The notes beneath the pieces were generated by a model that saw nothing but the letters and a program-made list of their open reading frames with translations, was not told the origin of the DNA and did no database searches. 64,000 nt of DNA from positions 186,001-250,000 of the forward strand of contig CAUASB010000001.1 in the NCBI GenBank assembly GCA_958431815.1. The letters are read 5' to 3'. Position 1 is the stretch's first letter; every line of letters starts with the position of its first letter. This stretch comes from an uncultured Eggerthella sp. (GTDB taxonomy: Bacteria; Actinomycetota; Coriobacteriia; Coriobacteriales; Eggerthellaceae). Positions 16,941 through 25,293 of this stretch are shown piece by piece. The translations under genes were made by a program, and so were the position numbers.

Positions 16941-17705
16941 CTACAGCCTTACCGGGATTCCCTGGCTTGCCATATATTCCTTCACTTCGCGAATGGTAAG
17001 CTCGCCGAAATGGAACACGCTTGCCGCCAACACGGCATCCGCCTCGCCTTCGATGATGCCCTCGGCGAAGTGCTCGAGCTTGCCCACACCGCCCGAAGCG
17101 ATAACGGGAATGTTCACCGCGCGGGACACGGCACGGGTAAGCGCCAGGTCGAAGCCGTCTTTGCTGCCGTCGCGGTCCATGCTGGTAAGAAGAATCTCGC
17201 CGGCACCGCGGCGCGCCGCCTCAACGGCCCACTCAACCGCATCAAGGCCGGTGTTCTTACGGCCGCCTTGCACGTACACTTCCCACTTGTTGGGATTGCC
17301 GGGAACCTGCTTGGCATCGATAGCGCACAGAATGGCCTGCGTGCCAAAAGCTGCCGCCGCCTTGGTGATAAGCGACGGGTCGGCAATGGCGGCGGAATTC
17401 ACCGAAACCTTGTCGGCACCGGCGGCAATCATGGTTCGAATGTCTTCAACGCTGCGGAAGCCGCCGCCCACGCAATAGGGCAAATGCAGCTCTTCGCTTG
17501 CACGGCTTGCCATGTCTACCGTGGTGGCGCGACCTTCATGCGTTGCCGTGATGTCGAGAAAAATCACTTCGTCGGCACGCTGCTCGTCGTAACGCTGCGC
17601 CAGCTCAATGGGGTCGCCGGCATCACGCAGGTTGACGAAGTTCACGCCCTTCACCACACGACCGTCCTTCACGTCCATGCACGGTATTACGCGTTTTGTA
17701 AGCAT
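16941..17705 (-). CDS. hisF: Imidazole glycerol phosphate synthase, cyclase subunit
   Basis: A 254-aa (beta/alpha)8 barrel. Catalytic Asp residues lie in IPCMDVKDGRVVKG (about residue 10) and LLTSMDRDGSKDG (about 130), with phosphate-binding GGGFRSVEDI and ASGGVGKLEHF. It condenses HisH-derived ammonia with PRFAR to give IGP and AICAR. It lies 200 bp downstream of hisA and 2 bp upstream of the DPBB gene. Confidence 0.98.
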   Translation of the reverse strand: MLTKRVIPCMDVKDGRVVKGVNFVNLRDAGDPIELAQRYDEQRADEVIFLDITATHEGRATTVDMASRASEELHLPYCVGGGFRSVEDIRTMIAAGADKVSVNSAAIADPSLITKAAAAFGTQAILCAIDAKQVPGNPNKWEVYVQGGRKNTGLDAVEWAVEAARRGAGEILLTSMDRDGSKDGFDLALTRAVSRAVNIPVIASGGVGKLEHFAEGIIEGEADAVLAASVFHFGELTIREVKEYMASQGIPVRL

Positions 17706-17906
17706 TGGTTTCCTTTCTTACAGCCTTATCGGCTGGCTTGCCGCCTGTTGGGAAAAGGCCCTCAGACCACCCGTTCGGCCACCGTTTGCTTCGCTTGCCT
17801 ATGTGCCTCCCTGTATCGCTCAACCCCAGGAAGCAATGAGCGCGCTTCGCGCCTTCGCCCCGACGAGCTTCAAGTCGAAACAAGCCAAAGCAAGCTGCAG
17901 GACACC

Positions 17907-18626
17907 TTACCTGCAGAGCTTAGCGGCCTCTTCGACGCTCAACGAGCCTTCATATACCGCACGGCCCGCAATAACGCCTTCGATGCAATCGGCAACGGCG
18001 GCCAGATTCTTCACATCTTCAATGCTGGCCACGCCGCCTGAAGCGATAACAGGGTTGCCGAACACGCGGGAAACCTCGACATAGCGTGCCGCATCGATGC
18101 CCGTTTGCATGCCGTCGCGGGAAATGTCGGTGTACACCAAGTGTTTGAACCCAAGCCTGCCGACCTCGGCAATCAGCTCTTCGGCAGGAACCCCTGCGCC
18201 TTCGCGCCAACCCGCCACGGCAACCTCGCCGTTCTTGGCGTCGATGCCGGCGGTAAGCATATCGGGATACTTTTCCAAGGCAGCCTTGGCGAATTCGGGG
18301 TTGGTCACCAAGGTGGTGCCCAAAACCACGCGGGAAACGCCCGCCGCAGCCAAGCGGTCGATGGTCTCCAGGCTGCGAATGCCGCCGCCCACTTCTATCT
18401 TCAAGCCCGTTTCCTTGATGATGCGCTCGATGATGTCGATGTTTTCCGGCACGCCGCTGCGCGCCCCGTCCAAATCAACCACGTGGATCCAATGCGCACC
18501 CTGCTCTTTGAAGCTGGCGGCCTGAGCCACCGGGTCGTCGTTGTACACGGTTACGGCGTTGTAGTCGCCCTTCGCCAGGCGAACCGCTTTGCCGCCCAGA
18601 ATATCGATAGCAGGAAGAATATCCAT
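17907..18626 (-). CDS. hisA: ProFAR isomerase
   Basis: A 239-aa (beta/alpha)8 isomerase, related to HisF. The acid/base Asp pair is in LPAIDILGGKAVRL (about residue 7) and YTDISRDGMQTG (about 128); GGGIRSLETI and ASGGVASIEDV bind the two phosphates. Start MDILPAID at 18626 with AAGGAA upstream; the longer upstream frame only translates the palindromic repeat. A palindrome separates it from hisH. Confidence 0.98.
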   Translation of the reverse strand: MDILPAIDILGGKAVRLAKGDYNAVTVYNDDPVAQAASFKEQGAHWIHVVDLDGARSGVPENIDIIERIIKETGLKIEVGGGIRSLETIDRLAAAGVSRVVLGTTLVTNPEFAKAALEKYPDMLTAGIDAKNGEVAVAGWREGAGVPAEELIAEVGRLGFKHLVYTDISRDGMQTGIDAARYVEVSRVFGNPVIASGGVASIEDVKNLAAVADCIEGVIAGRAVYEGSLSVEEAAKLCR

Positions 18627-18648
18627 GATGTTCCTTTCGCTTGGCCAG

Positions 18649-18701
18649 GGTGCCCGAAGGTGTCCAAAAGGGACAGTCCCTTTTGGACACCTTCGGGCAC
18701 C
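18649..18701. repeat. 53-nt perfect palindrome between hisH and hisA
   Basis: A 26-bp arm (18649-18674) pairs perfectly with 18676-18701 around a single A; the centre is GGGAC-A-GTCCC. It lies 8 bp after the hisH stop and 22 bp before the hisA start, inside the operon. The same core recurs at 19423, 60950 and 60983. Confidence 0.85.
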
Positions 18702-18709
18702 TCCGCACG

Positions 18710-19375
18710 TTACTTGCAGGCTTCTACCACTTTGAGGAAGTTCGCCAGCACCTTTGCACCCGCATCCGACGACTTTTCGGGGTGGAACTGCACGCCGAAG
18801 GCGTTGCCCTTCTGAACAGCGCACGGGAACGTCACCGAATGCGTGGTGGTTGCCACGGTGTAATCGTTTTCAGGGGCAATGTAGCTATGGGTGAAGTAGA
18901 AGTACTCCCCCGATTCGATGTCTTCGAACAAGGGGCAGGCGGAAGCGAACTCAACGGAGTTCCAACCCACATGGGGAACCTTGTACGACGTTCCGTCCGC
19001 ACCTGTTGCCGGCATGCGCACCACCGTGCCTTCGATCAGTCCCAGGCCGACCGGCAAGTTGGCATCACCTAAAGTGCCGTCAACGCCGGGGCCCGCCGCA
19101 CCTTCCACGCCCGAAGAGAACAAAAGGTGTTCGCCCAGGCAAATGCCCAAGAAGGGCTTGCCGGCCGCAATGGCATCGCGCACAGCATCCATCTGACCCG
19201 ATTCGACCATATGGGCCGAAGCATCGGCGAATGCGCCCACGCCAGGCAGGACCACCGCATCGGCAGTGCGAATCTCGTCAGGGTTGTCGGTAATGCGGGC
19301 GTCGCCGCCTACCGCACGCAGGCCGCGTTCCACGCTTTTCAGGTTCCCTTTGCAATAATCAACAACGGCAATCAT
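18710..19375 (-). CDS. hisH: Imidazole glycerol phosphate synthase, glutaminase subunit
   Basis: A 221-aa class I glutamine amidotransferase. The nucleophile Cys is in PFLGICLGEHLLF (about residue 80) and the His/Glu pair in FGVQFHPEKSS (about 205). The usual GICLGMQ is GICLGEH here, a change next to the active site that keeps the Cys. It feeds ammonia to HisF. Palindromic repeats flank it on both sides. Confidence 0.97.
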   Translation of the reverse strand: MIAVVDYCKGNLKSVERGLRAVGGDARITDNPDEIRTADAVVLPGVGAFADASAHMVESGQMDAVRDAIAAGKPFLGICLGEHLLFSSGVEGAAGPGVDGTLGDANLPVGLGLIEGTVVRMPATGADGTSYKVPHVGWNSVEFASACPLFEDIESGEYFYFTHSYIAPENDYTVATTTHSVTFPCAVQKGNAFGVQFHPEKSSDAGAKVLANFLKVVEACK

Positions 19376-19414
19376 CGGTTGCTTTACGCCTTTCTGATAA
19401 AAACGGCCAAGGGT

Positions 19415-19444
19415 AACAAAAAGGGGACTGTCCCCATTTTGTCA
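19415..19444. repeat. GGGGAC-T-GTCCCC palindrome between hisB and hisH
   Basis: The core at 19423-19435 is flanked by AACAAAAA on the left and ATTTTGTCA on the right. Nearly the same 30-bp unit occurs at 60975-61004. Confidence 0.8.
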
Positions 19445-19452
19445 TTCGCGCA

Positions 19453-20049
19453 TCACAGAGCGCCCTTGGTGGAGGGAAGCTCGCCGGCAATGCGGGGGTT
19501 GATTTCCAGCGCCTGGCACATGGCGCGGCCCACCGCTTTAAAGCATGCCTCCACGATGTGGTGGGCGTTTTCGCCCGCTACCATGCGAACATGCAGCGTA
19601 ACCCCTGCGTTCGTGGCAAAGGCAATGAAGAATTCCTTGGCAAGCGAGGTGTCGAACGTGCCCAGCAGGCACAACGGCACGTCAACGTCCCAATGAAGCT
19701 GGCCGCGTCCTGAGATATCGACAGCCGCAAGCACCAACGTCTCGTCCATGGGAAGATACTGGGATGCGAAGCGCGTGATGCCACGCTTTTCGCCCATGGC
19801 CTGCGCAAACGCCTTGCCCAGGACAATGCCCACATCTTCTACCGTATGGTGGGCGTCCACTTCGATGTCGCCTTTGGCATTCACATTCAGATCGAACAAG
19901 CCATGACGCCCGAACGCATCGAGCATGTGGTCGAAAAACGCCACGCCCGTATCGATATTCGTTTTGCCCGTGCCGTCGATATCGAGCGAAAGCGCAATAT
20001 CGGTTTCCTTCGTGGTGCGGGTAAGCTCTGCGGTTCGCTGCTGCGTCAC
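19453..20049 (-). CDS. hisB: Imidazoleglycerol-phosphate dehydratase
   Basis: A 198-aa monofunctional dehydratase with the two Mn-binding His clusters: FFDHMLDAFGRHG and DAHHTVEDVGIVLG in the first half, and MVAGENAHHIVEACFKA in the second. GTG start at 20049, 2 bp after the hisC stop. No HisB-N phosphatase domain is fused, so histidinol phosphatase must be elsewhere. Confidence 0.97.
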   Translation of the reverse strand: MTQQRTAELTRTTKETDIALSLDIDGTGKTNIDTGVAFFDHMLDAFGRHGLFDLNVNAKGDIEVDAHHTVEDVGIVLGKAFAQAMGEKRGITRFASQYLPMDETLVLAAVDISGRGQLHWDVDVPLCLLGTFDTSLAKEFFIAFATNAGVTLHVRMVAGENAHHIVEACFKAVGRAMCQALEINPRIAGELPSTKGAL

Positions 20050-20051
20050 TG

Positions 20052-21122
20052 CTAGCCCCTTTCGTTCAAAATCTCGGTCAATGCACCCAAGAACACGCGG
20101 TTTTCCTCGGGCGACCCAACCGAAACGCGCAGGCAGTTTTCCAAATACTGCGCATGCGAGAAATCGCGGATCAGCACACCGCGGTCATAGAGCTTCTGCC
20201 ACACCTCGTCGGCTTTGTCGACGCGGAACAGAACGTAGTTCGAATCGGAGTCGAACACCGTAACCCCTGGCAGCTTTTCCAGTTCTTCAAGAAGCACGCC
20301 GCGCTGATCAATGATCTGGTTAATGCCCGGCACGAACAGCGAACGGTTGCGGAACACCGCCGTGGCAATAGCCTGTGAAACAGAGTCGACCGAATAGGGC
20401 TGGCGCACCTTCAAGAACTCGCGGATAACGCACGGGTTCGCCAAGATGTAGCCCATGCGCACGCCGGCCAGGCTGAACGCCTTCGAAAACGTGCGCAGGA
20501 TAACCAGGTTTTCATACTGGTCAAGGTACGGACGCATGGAAAAGCGACTGAACTCGAAATACGCCTCGTCAACCATGATCAGCGCATCGCTTGCATCGAG
20601 CAGCTTCTTCAAGAACGTTTCGCTGGCCATCTTGCCCGTGGGGTTGTTGGGGCTGGTGATAACCGCGAAGTCGATATCGCCCTGGGCCATGCGGGCAAGC
20701 ACGGCCTCTTCGTCGATATCGAAGTTTTCCTTACGCGGGATGTTCACCACCTTGGTGCCCGTAAGACGCGCGTTGGCCTCGTACACCGAAAACGTGGGTG
20801 GCACGTTCAAAAACGTGCGCCCTGGGCCGCCCCAGGTCAGGGCGAAGTTGAACAGCAGTTCATCGCCGCCATTGCCCAACAGCACGTTGTCGCGCGTAAG
20901 ACCGTTGGCCTCGGCAATCAAATCACGCAGTTCGTTGCCCAGCGGGTCGGGGTAACGGTTGAAGGGAAAGCCCTTCAAGGCCTTGCGGATTTCCAACTGC
21001 ACTTCTTCGGGAACGTTGTTGGGATTTTCGTTCGCGGAAAGATACTGGTTGGCCGGCAGGTACTTCGGATCGTACGGAACGATGTCCGCCAGGTTGGGGT
21101 GCGAGGGACGTACGCCGTGCAT
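20052..21122 (-). CDS. hisC: Histidinol-phosphate aminotransferase
   Basis: A 356-aa class II PLP aminotransferase. Signature segments are NENPNNVPEEV, LGNGGDELLF, ITSPNNPTGKM, VDEAYFEFS and the PLP lysine in LRTFSKAFSLAGVRMGY (about residue 215). It converts imidazole-acetol phosphate to histidinol phosphate. ATG at 21122 is one base past the hisD stop, so the two are coupled. Confidence 0.96.
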   Translation of the reverse strand: MHGVRPSHPNLADIVPYDPKYLPANQYLSANENPNNVPEEVQLEIRKALKGFPFNRYPDPLGNELRDLIAEANGLTRDNVLLGNGGDELLFNFALTWGGPGRTFLNVPPTFSVYEANARLTGTKVVNIPRKENFDIDEEAVLARMAQGDIDFAVITSPNNPTGKMASETFLKKLLDASDALIMVDEAYFEFSRFSMRPYLDQYENLVILRTFSKAFSLAGVRMGYILANPCVIREFLKVRQPYSVDSVSQAIATAVFRNRSLFVPGINQIIDQRGVLLEELEKLPGVTVFDSDSNYVLFRVDKADEVWQKLYDRGVLIRDFSHAQYLENCLRVSVGSPEENRVFLGALTEILNERG

Positions 21123-21125
21123 GGG

Positions 21126-22469
21126 CTACTTCGCCTCCGCCGCGCCGTTTACTTCACCAGCTGCCTTCGCTTCCTCGAACGCCTGCTCAACCAGCTTGCG
21201 GCGCAGGCGAACGCTCTGGGCGTGAGCCCAGAGGCCCTCGTGGTCGGCCAGCGTGATAACCGCTTCGGAATCGCGCATCAAGGCTGCCGGGGAGTACTGC
21301 AATACGCTGCTCTTCTTTATGAATTCGTCCACCGAAAGCGGGCTGGAGAAGCGAGCCGTGCCACCCGTGGGAAGCGTGTGGTTGGGGCCGGCAACGTAGT
21401 CGCCCACCGCCTCGGGCGTCCATTCGCCCAGGAAAATGGCACCGGCATGGTGGATGGCACCCAAAAGCTCCATCGCGTCGGAAACGTGCAGCTCCAAGTG
21501 CTCGGGAGCGATGATGTTCACCGTATTGATGGCGGTGTCCATGTTGGGGCACACAATGATCAGGCCCTTGTTGGTAAGGGAAGCCGTGGTGATCTCGGCA
21601 CGGGTAGAGCCTTCCATGTGCTTTGCAATGGCAGCTTCCACCGCATCGGCGTATTCGGAGCTGAAGGTTACCAGGTAGCAGCTGGCCAGCGGGTCGTGCT
21701 CCGCCTGGGCCATAAGGTCGATGGCAACCAGTTCAGGCAGTGCCGTTTCGTCGGCGACAACGCACACTTCGGAAGGGCCGGCAATCATGTCGATGCCCAC
21801 ATCACCCGAAACAAGCTTCTTGGCTGCGGCAACGAAGGCATTACCCGGGCCGGTGATCTTGTCAACGGGCTTGATGCTTTCGGTGCCGTATGCCAGAGCG
21901 CCGATTGCCTGCGCACCGCCAACGGCGTAGATCTCGGTTACGCCCGCAACACGACAAGCCTCCAGGATGGCCGAATCAAGCGAGCCATCCTTGGTGGGCG
22001 GCGTTACGCATACGATGCGCTTCACGCCCGCAACGGAAGCAGGGATGGCGTTCATCAGAACGGAAGAAGGATACAGCGCACGGCCGCCAGGAACGTAGAT
22101 GCCCACGGAATCGAGCGGCTCCACCTTGGCGCCAACCAGTGCACCGTCTTCGCGCAGCGTGAACCAACCCTGCTGCTTCTGGCGCTCATGGAAATCGCGG
22201 ATCTGCGAAGCCGCCTTCTGAATTGCCGCAGCAACCTTCGGGTCAACCTTGGCGATGGCTTCATCGATGGCTTCCTGGGGAACGCGGAACTGCTCCATTT
22301 CCACACCATCGAACTTCGCGGTGTACTCGCGCAGAGCCTCGTCACCACGCTTGCGCACATCCTCGACGATATTGGTTGCCGCAACCAGGGCATCGGCGTT
22401 GAACGCGCCCACGCGGTTGAGCATCTTCTCTTCGAAAACCTGACCAGGGGCAAGCTCGATTCTTCTCAT
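21126..22469 (-). CDS. hisD: Histidinol dehydrogenase
   Basis: A 447-aa zinc/NAD enzyme for the last two oxidations to histidine. Family landmarks: VPGGRALYPSSVLMN, ITGPGNAFVAAAKK, IAGPSEVCVVAD (near residue 235), AEHDPLASCYLVTF, and the GPNHTLPTGGTARF zinc/catalytic His region (about 365). Start MRRIELAPGQ at 22469, 4 bp after the hisZG stop and preceded by AAGGAG. Confidence 0.97.
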   Translation of the reverse strand: MRRIELAPGQVFEEKMLNRVGAFNADALVAATNIVEDVRKRGDEALREYTAKFDGVEMEQFRVPQEAIDEAIAKVDPKVAAAIQKAASQIRDFHERQKQQGWFTLREDGALVGAKVEPLDSVGIYVPGGRALYPSSVLMNAIPASVAGVKRIVCVTPPTKDGSLDSAILEACRVAGVTEIYAVGGAQAIGALAYGTESIKPVDKITGPGNAFVAAAKKLVSGDVGIDMIAGPSEVCVVADETALPELVAIDLMAQAEHDPLASCYLVTFSSEYADAVEAAIAKHMEGSTRAEITTASLTNKGLIIVCPNMDTAINTVNIIAPEHLELHVSDAMELLGAIHHAGAIFLGEWTPEAVGDYVAGPNHTLPTGGTARFSSPLSVDEFIKKSSVLQYSPAALMRDSEAVITLADHEGLWAHAQSVRLRRKLVEQAFEEAKAAGEVNGAAEAK

Positions 22470-22473
22470 GGGA

Positions 22474-24174
22474 TTAGTTCTCCTTCGTCTGGGAATAGAG
22501 CACGTCGGCAAGTTCGCCAACACGCGGATTGGTACGGTACGAGCACGGGTTCGCGAAGAAACGCGCGGTGGAGGCGAGCACGTCGTCTACTACCACCAGG
22601 TTGTTCTCGCGCAACGTGGTTCCCGTTGCGGTGATATCGATGATGCGTTCGGCCATGCCCGTAATGGGAGCCAGCTCGATGTTGCCGTGAAGCTTCACGA
22701 TTTCAACCGGCATGCCCATCTTGGCATAGTAGGAACGCGTGATGTTGGGGTATTTTGTGGCAACGCGGATAGAGCCCAGCTTGCGGTAGCGGCTTTCCAC
22801 CGCTTCGGTGGTGCCGGCAGATTCCGCCACCACGAAGCGGCAGCCGCCGAATTTCAAGTCGGCCAGCTCGATCACGTCGGGCGATGCTTCGATAAGGGAA
22901 TCCTCACCGCAGATGCCGCAGTCGGCGGCACCCAAAGCCACGAACACCGGCGCATCGGTGGGTCGCACGAACAGGTACTCAACGTCGCCGTTGCGCAGCA
23001 TCAGCGTACGGCCCGCATCGGCGAGGCCCGTAACGTCAAGGCCGGCAGCTTCCAACGTTGCGATGGCGTCGTCTTTGAGCGAGCCCTTCGGCACGGCAAT
23101 GCGCAACGGACGCGTGGTTTTCGAGGCTTCGAGCGCGGCCATTACCTGTTCCAGGTAGAACGCGAAGCCGGCTGCCGGCACCTTTTCGGCACCGTACTGC
23201 GCCAGCAGGTTGTCGTAACGGCCGCCGCCGCCCAAAGGCGAGCCCAAGCCTGGCGCATACGCCTCGAACACCAGGCCCGTGTAGTAGTCGAACGAGCTCA
23301 TCACCGAAAAGTCGATGAGCACCTTACCTTCCAGGCCCGACTCGATAAGGGCGTTGTACACGCCTTCGAGCTCACTGATGCCGCGAGCGCAGCCCAGAGG
23401 CTCGAGCAAGGTGCGAACCTGCGCCAGCTCGGCCTTGCCGCCGCGCAAGCGCGAAAGCTGGAAGATGGCTCGGGCGATGGCGGGCACTACCCTGCCCGGG
23501 TTGGCGATGGCCGGGTCGGCAAGCTTGAAACGTGCCTGGTTGGCCGCCTCCTGCGCCGAACCGCCGTTGGCGGCCTGCTCGGCTGCAGCAACCAATTCGC
23601 CCAAATACACGAAATTCGAGGTGTGGTACGCCTGCATCACCGCACTTTTCCACTGGTCGGTTGCACCGCTGGCGTCCAACAAGTCGCGCAGCACACCCGC
23701 CGAGCCCAAGGCGATGGTGAAGTTTTCCAAGCCGCATTCTGCAAGCGCGGAAGCGAACAGGGAAACCAGCTCGACATCGGCAACGCTGCCCGCCGCGCCG
23801 ATGAGCTCGGCGCCGCACTGGGTAAGTTCGCGCGCGGCAGCTTCCGCCGTTTTCTCGCGGAACACGCGCTGGGTGTAGCGCAAGCGCAAAGGCTCAGATG
23901 CGCCCAAGCCGCGCGTCGCGCACATGCGGGCAATCTGCATGGTGACGTCGGGGCGCATGGCAAGCAAGTCGCCGTGGGAATCGAAGAACTTGAAAGGCGC
24001 CTCGGGCACATGCCCGCCTGCCTCCATCACGTCGAGCACTTCCAGCGTGGGGGTTTCAACCGGACGATAGCCCTTTGCCGCAAAGCACGCACGCACACGC
24101 GAAATCAGGTCTTCGCGGACAAGCGCTTCGTCGCTCATCATGTCGCGGAAGCCAACCGGAGTGATGTAGTTCAT
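22474..24174 (-). CDS. hisG: Fused ATP phosphoribosyltransferase, HisZ-HisG
   Basis: A 566-aa protein with two enzymes in one chain. Residues 1-350 are HisZ, a class II histidyl-tRNA synthetase paralogue (TPVGFRDMMSDEAL, PTLEVLDVMEAGG, RPDVTMQIARMCA, SPLGGGGRYDNLL). Residues 357-566 are the short-form HisG catalytic subunit (RIAVPKGSLKDDA, YLFVRPTDAPVFVALGAADCGICGEDSL, IVKLHGNIELAP, DITATGTTLRENNL). In most species these are separate proteins forming an octamer with feedback control by histidine. The fusion reads through with no stop or frameshift and starts the his operon. Confidence 0.95.
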   Translation of the reverse strand: MNYITPVGFRDMMSDEALVREDLISRVRACFAAKGYRPVETPTLEVLDVMEAGGHVPEAPFKFFDSHGDLLAMRPDVTMQIARMCATRGLGASEPLRLRYTQRVFREKTAEAAARELTQCGAELIGAAGSVADVELVSLFASALAECGLENFTIALGSAGVLRDLLDASGATDQWKSAVMQAYHTSNFVYLGELVAAAEQAANGGSAQEAANQARFKLADPAIANPGRVVPAIARAIFQLSRLRGGKAELAQVRTLLEPLGCARGISELEGVYNALIESGLEGKVLIDFSVMSSFDYYTGLVFEAYAPGLGSPLGGGGRYDNLLAQYGAEKVPAAGFAFYLEQVMAALEASKTTRPLRIAVPKGSLKDDAIATLEAAGLDVTGLADAGRTLMLRNGDVEYLFVRPTDAPVFVALGAADCGICGEDSLIEASPDVIELADLKFGGCRFVVAESAGTTEAVESRYRKLGSIRVATKYPNITRSYYAKMGMPVEIVKLHGNIELAPITGMAERIIDITATGTTLRENNLVVVDDVLASTARFFANPCSYRTNPRVGELADVLYSQTKEN

Positions 24175-24308
24175 GTTCCCTCTTCCTTATGTGTCAAACC
24201 AAGCAAGCCAGCCCCTGCCAGCCCGCCTTGCGTTTGTTCTCAGTTCTCCTATTATGCCCGCCAGCACCGCATTTCTGCGGAATTGCCCAGCTGCGTAACA
24301 GGCTTTTT

Positions 24309-24412
24309 ACGGAAACGGCTTTTCCGCATCGGCGACAATGCTGCAAGCACGTCCCACGCAAGCGCCACAGGCCCGAAGGGTTTCGGCGAGCATCTGCATG
24401 TGCCGTTTCCGT
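24309..24412 (-). promoter_or_regulatory. Long stem in the his operon leader
   Basis: A perfect 11-bp inverted repeat, ACGGAAACGGC (24309-24319) with GCCGTTTCCGT (24402-24412), encloses about 80 nt that holds further GC-rich stems. It lies where the his mRNA would begin. No T-box consensus or His-rich leader peptide was seen. Confidence 0.5.
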
Positions 24413-24416
24413 TGAA

Positions 24417-24447
24417 AGTACTTTACCACAGTAGAGTACTAAAGCAA
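24417..24447 (-). promoter_or_regulatory. Candidate his promoter with AGTACT operator
   Basis: Minus-strand TTGCTT (24447-24442), 16-bp spacer, TGG-TAAAGT (24425-24420) as an extended -10. Two AGTACT hexamers (24417-24422, 24435-24440), 18 bp apart, overlap the -10 and the spacer, as a repressor site would. Confidence 0.4.
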
Positions 24448-24585
24448 CCTAAAGATGAGGCGTTCATATTTCGTCCACGAGCCAGCGGGAAAAGACAGCG
24501 GCCCGTTAAGCGCCGCCCCCACGCCAGCAGGCGAAAACGAAGCCAGACGCGCGATGAACGCGTTCTACTACGCAGGCGAAAAGCG

Positions 24586-24591
24586 TATAAT
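24586..24591 (+). promoter_or_regulatory. -10 element for the UspA gene
   Basis: A perfect TATAAT lies 37 bp upstream of the ATG; no clear -35 hexamer is present at 17 bp. Confidence 0.5.
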
Positions 24592-24627
24592 CAAAGGTAA
24601 TAACAGGAGCCTGAGGGGGCGATTCAC

Positions 24628-25104
24628 ATGGGGTTCAAGAACATCCTCGTGCCGTACGACAATTCCGAGCACGCAAAGAACGCACTGAAAGAAGCCATTA
24701 GCATGGCCGGCGAAAACGCCGAGGCAACCATCCATGTTGTCGAGGTTGTAGCACCTCCGCAAGATTTGGTGTACAGCAGCATCAACCAAACGGGGTTCGG
24801 CATGGGCGTTTCCGTTGTTTCCAAGGGCGACTTCGCCAAAGTGGTTGAAGAGCGCAACGAAGAGCAAGACAAAGAGCTGCAAGACAACATCGCCGAAATC
24901 GTGGCGGACTTCCCTGGGACCCTTACCGCTGAAGTCATTTTCGGCGTGTACACCATCGAAACCATTATCGATGCCGTAAAGCACTACGACTGCGATTTGA
25001 TTGTTATGGGATCGCGCGGTTTAGGCGCCATCCGCGGCGCCATCGGCTCGGTAAGCTACGGCGTGCTGCGCGCTTCCGACGTGCCGGTGCTGGTGGTCAA
25101 GTAA
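24628..25104 (+). CDS. Universal stress protein, UspA family
   Basis: A 158-aa single-domain Usp. It begins NILVPYDNSEHAKNALKEAI and ends with the ATP-binding motif GSRGLGAIRGAIGSVSYGVLRASDVPVLVVK (split at residues 130-158), the G-2x-G-9x-G-S/T type, so it should bind ATP and dimerise. Its physiological role is not defined by sequence. It is divergent from the his operon and ends before a strong terminator, hence monocistronic. Ribosome site GAGGGGG. Confidence 0.93.
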   Translation: MGFKNILVPYDNSEHAKNALKEAISMAGENAEATIHVVEVVAPPQDLVYSSINQTGFGMGVSVVSKGDFAKVVEERNEEQDKELQDNIAEIVADFPGTLTAEVIFGVYTIETIIDAVKHYDCDLIVMGSRGLGAIRGAIGSVSYGVLRASDVPVLVVK

Positions 25105-25185
25105 CTCCACCGAATAAGAAAAGCTCCGCCGATACCCATCGAGCGGAGTCAAGGTAGCCGAGTATAGACGCACGAATCTGACAAT

Positions 25186-25231
25186 AAGGGGCCGACTTCG
25201 AGGGAATTTTCGAAGTCGGCCCCTTCTCTTA
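25186..25231 (+). terminator. Intrinsic terminator after the UspA gene
   Basis: Perfect 16-bp stem (25186-25201 with 25210-25225) and a T/C-rich tail. The A-poor left side makes it mainly a plus-strand terminator. Confidence 0.85.
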
Positions 25232-25234
25232 TGC

Positions 25235-25274
25235 AAAAAGAAGGCCGACGCGCATCCCACGCGTCGGCCTTCTT
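25235..25274 (-). terminator. Intrinsic terminator after NSS symporter 1
   Basis: Perfect 15-bp stem (25238-25252 with 25260-25274) followed on the minus strand by five T residues. Confidence 0.9.
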
Positions 25275-25293
25275 CGCTAAACAGAGAGGCGTA

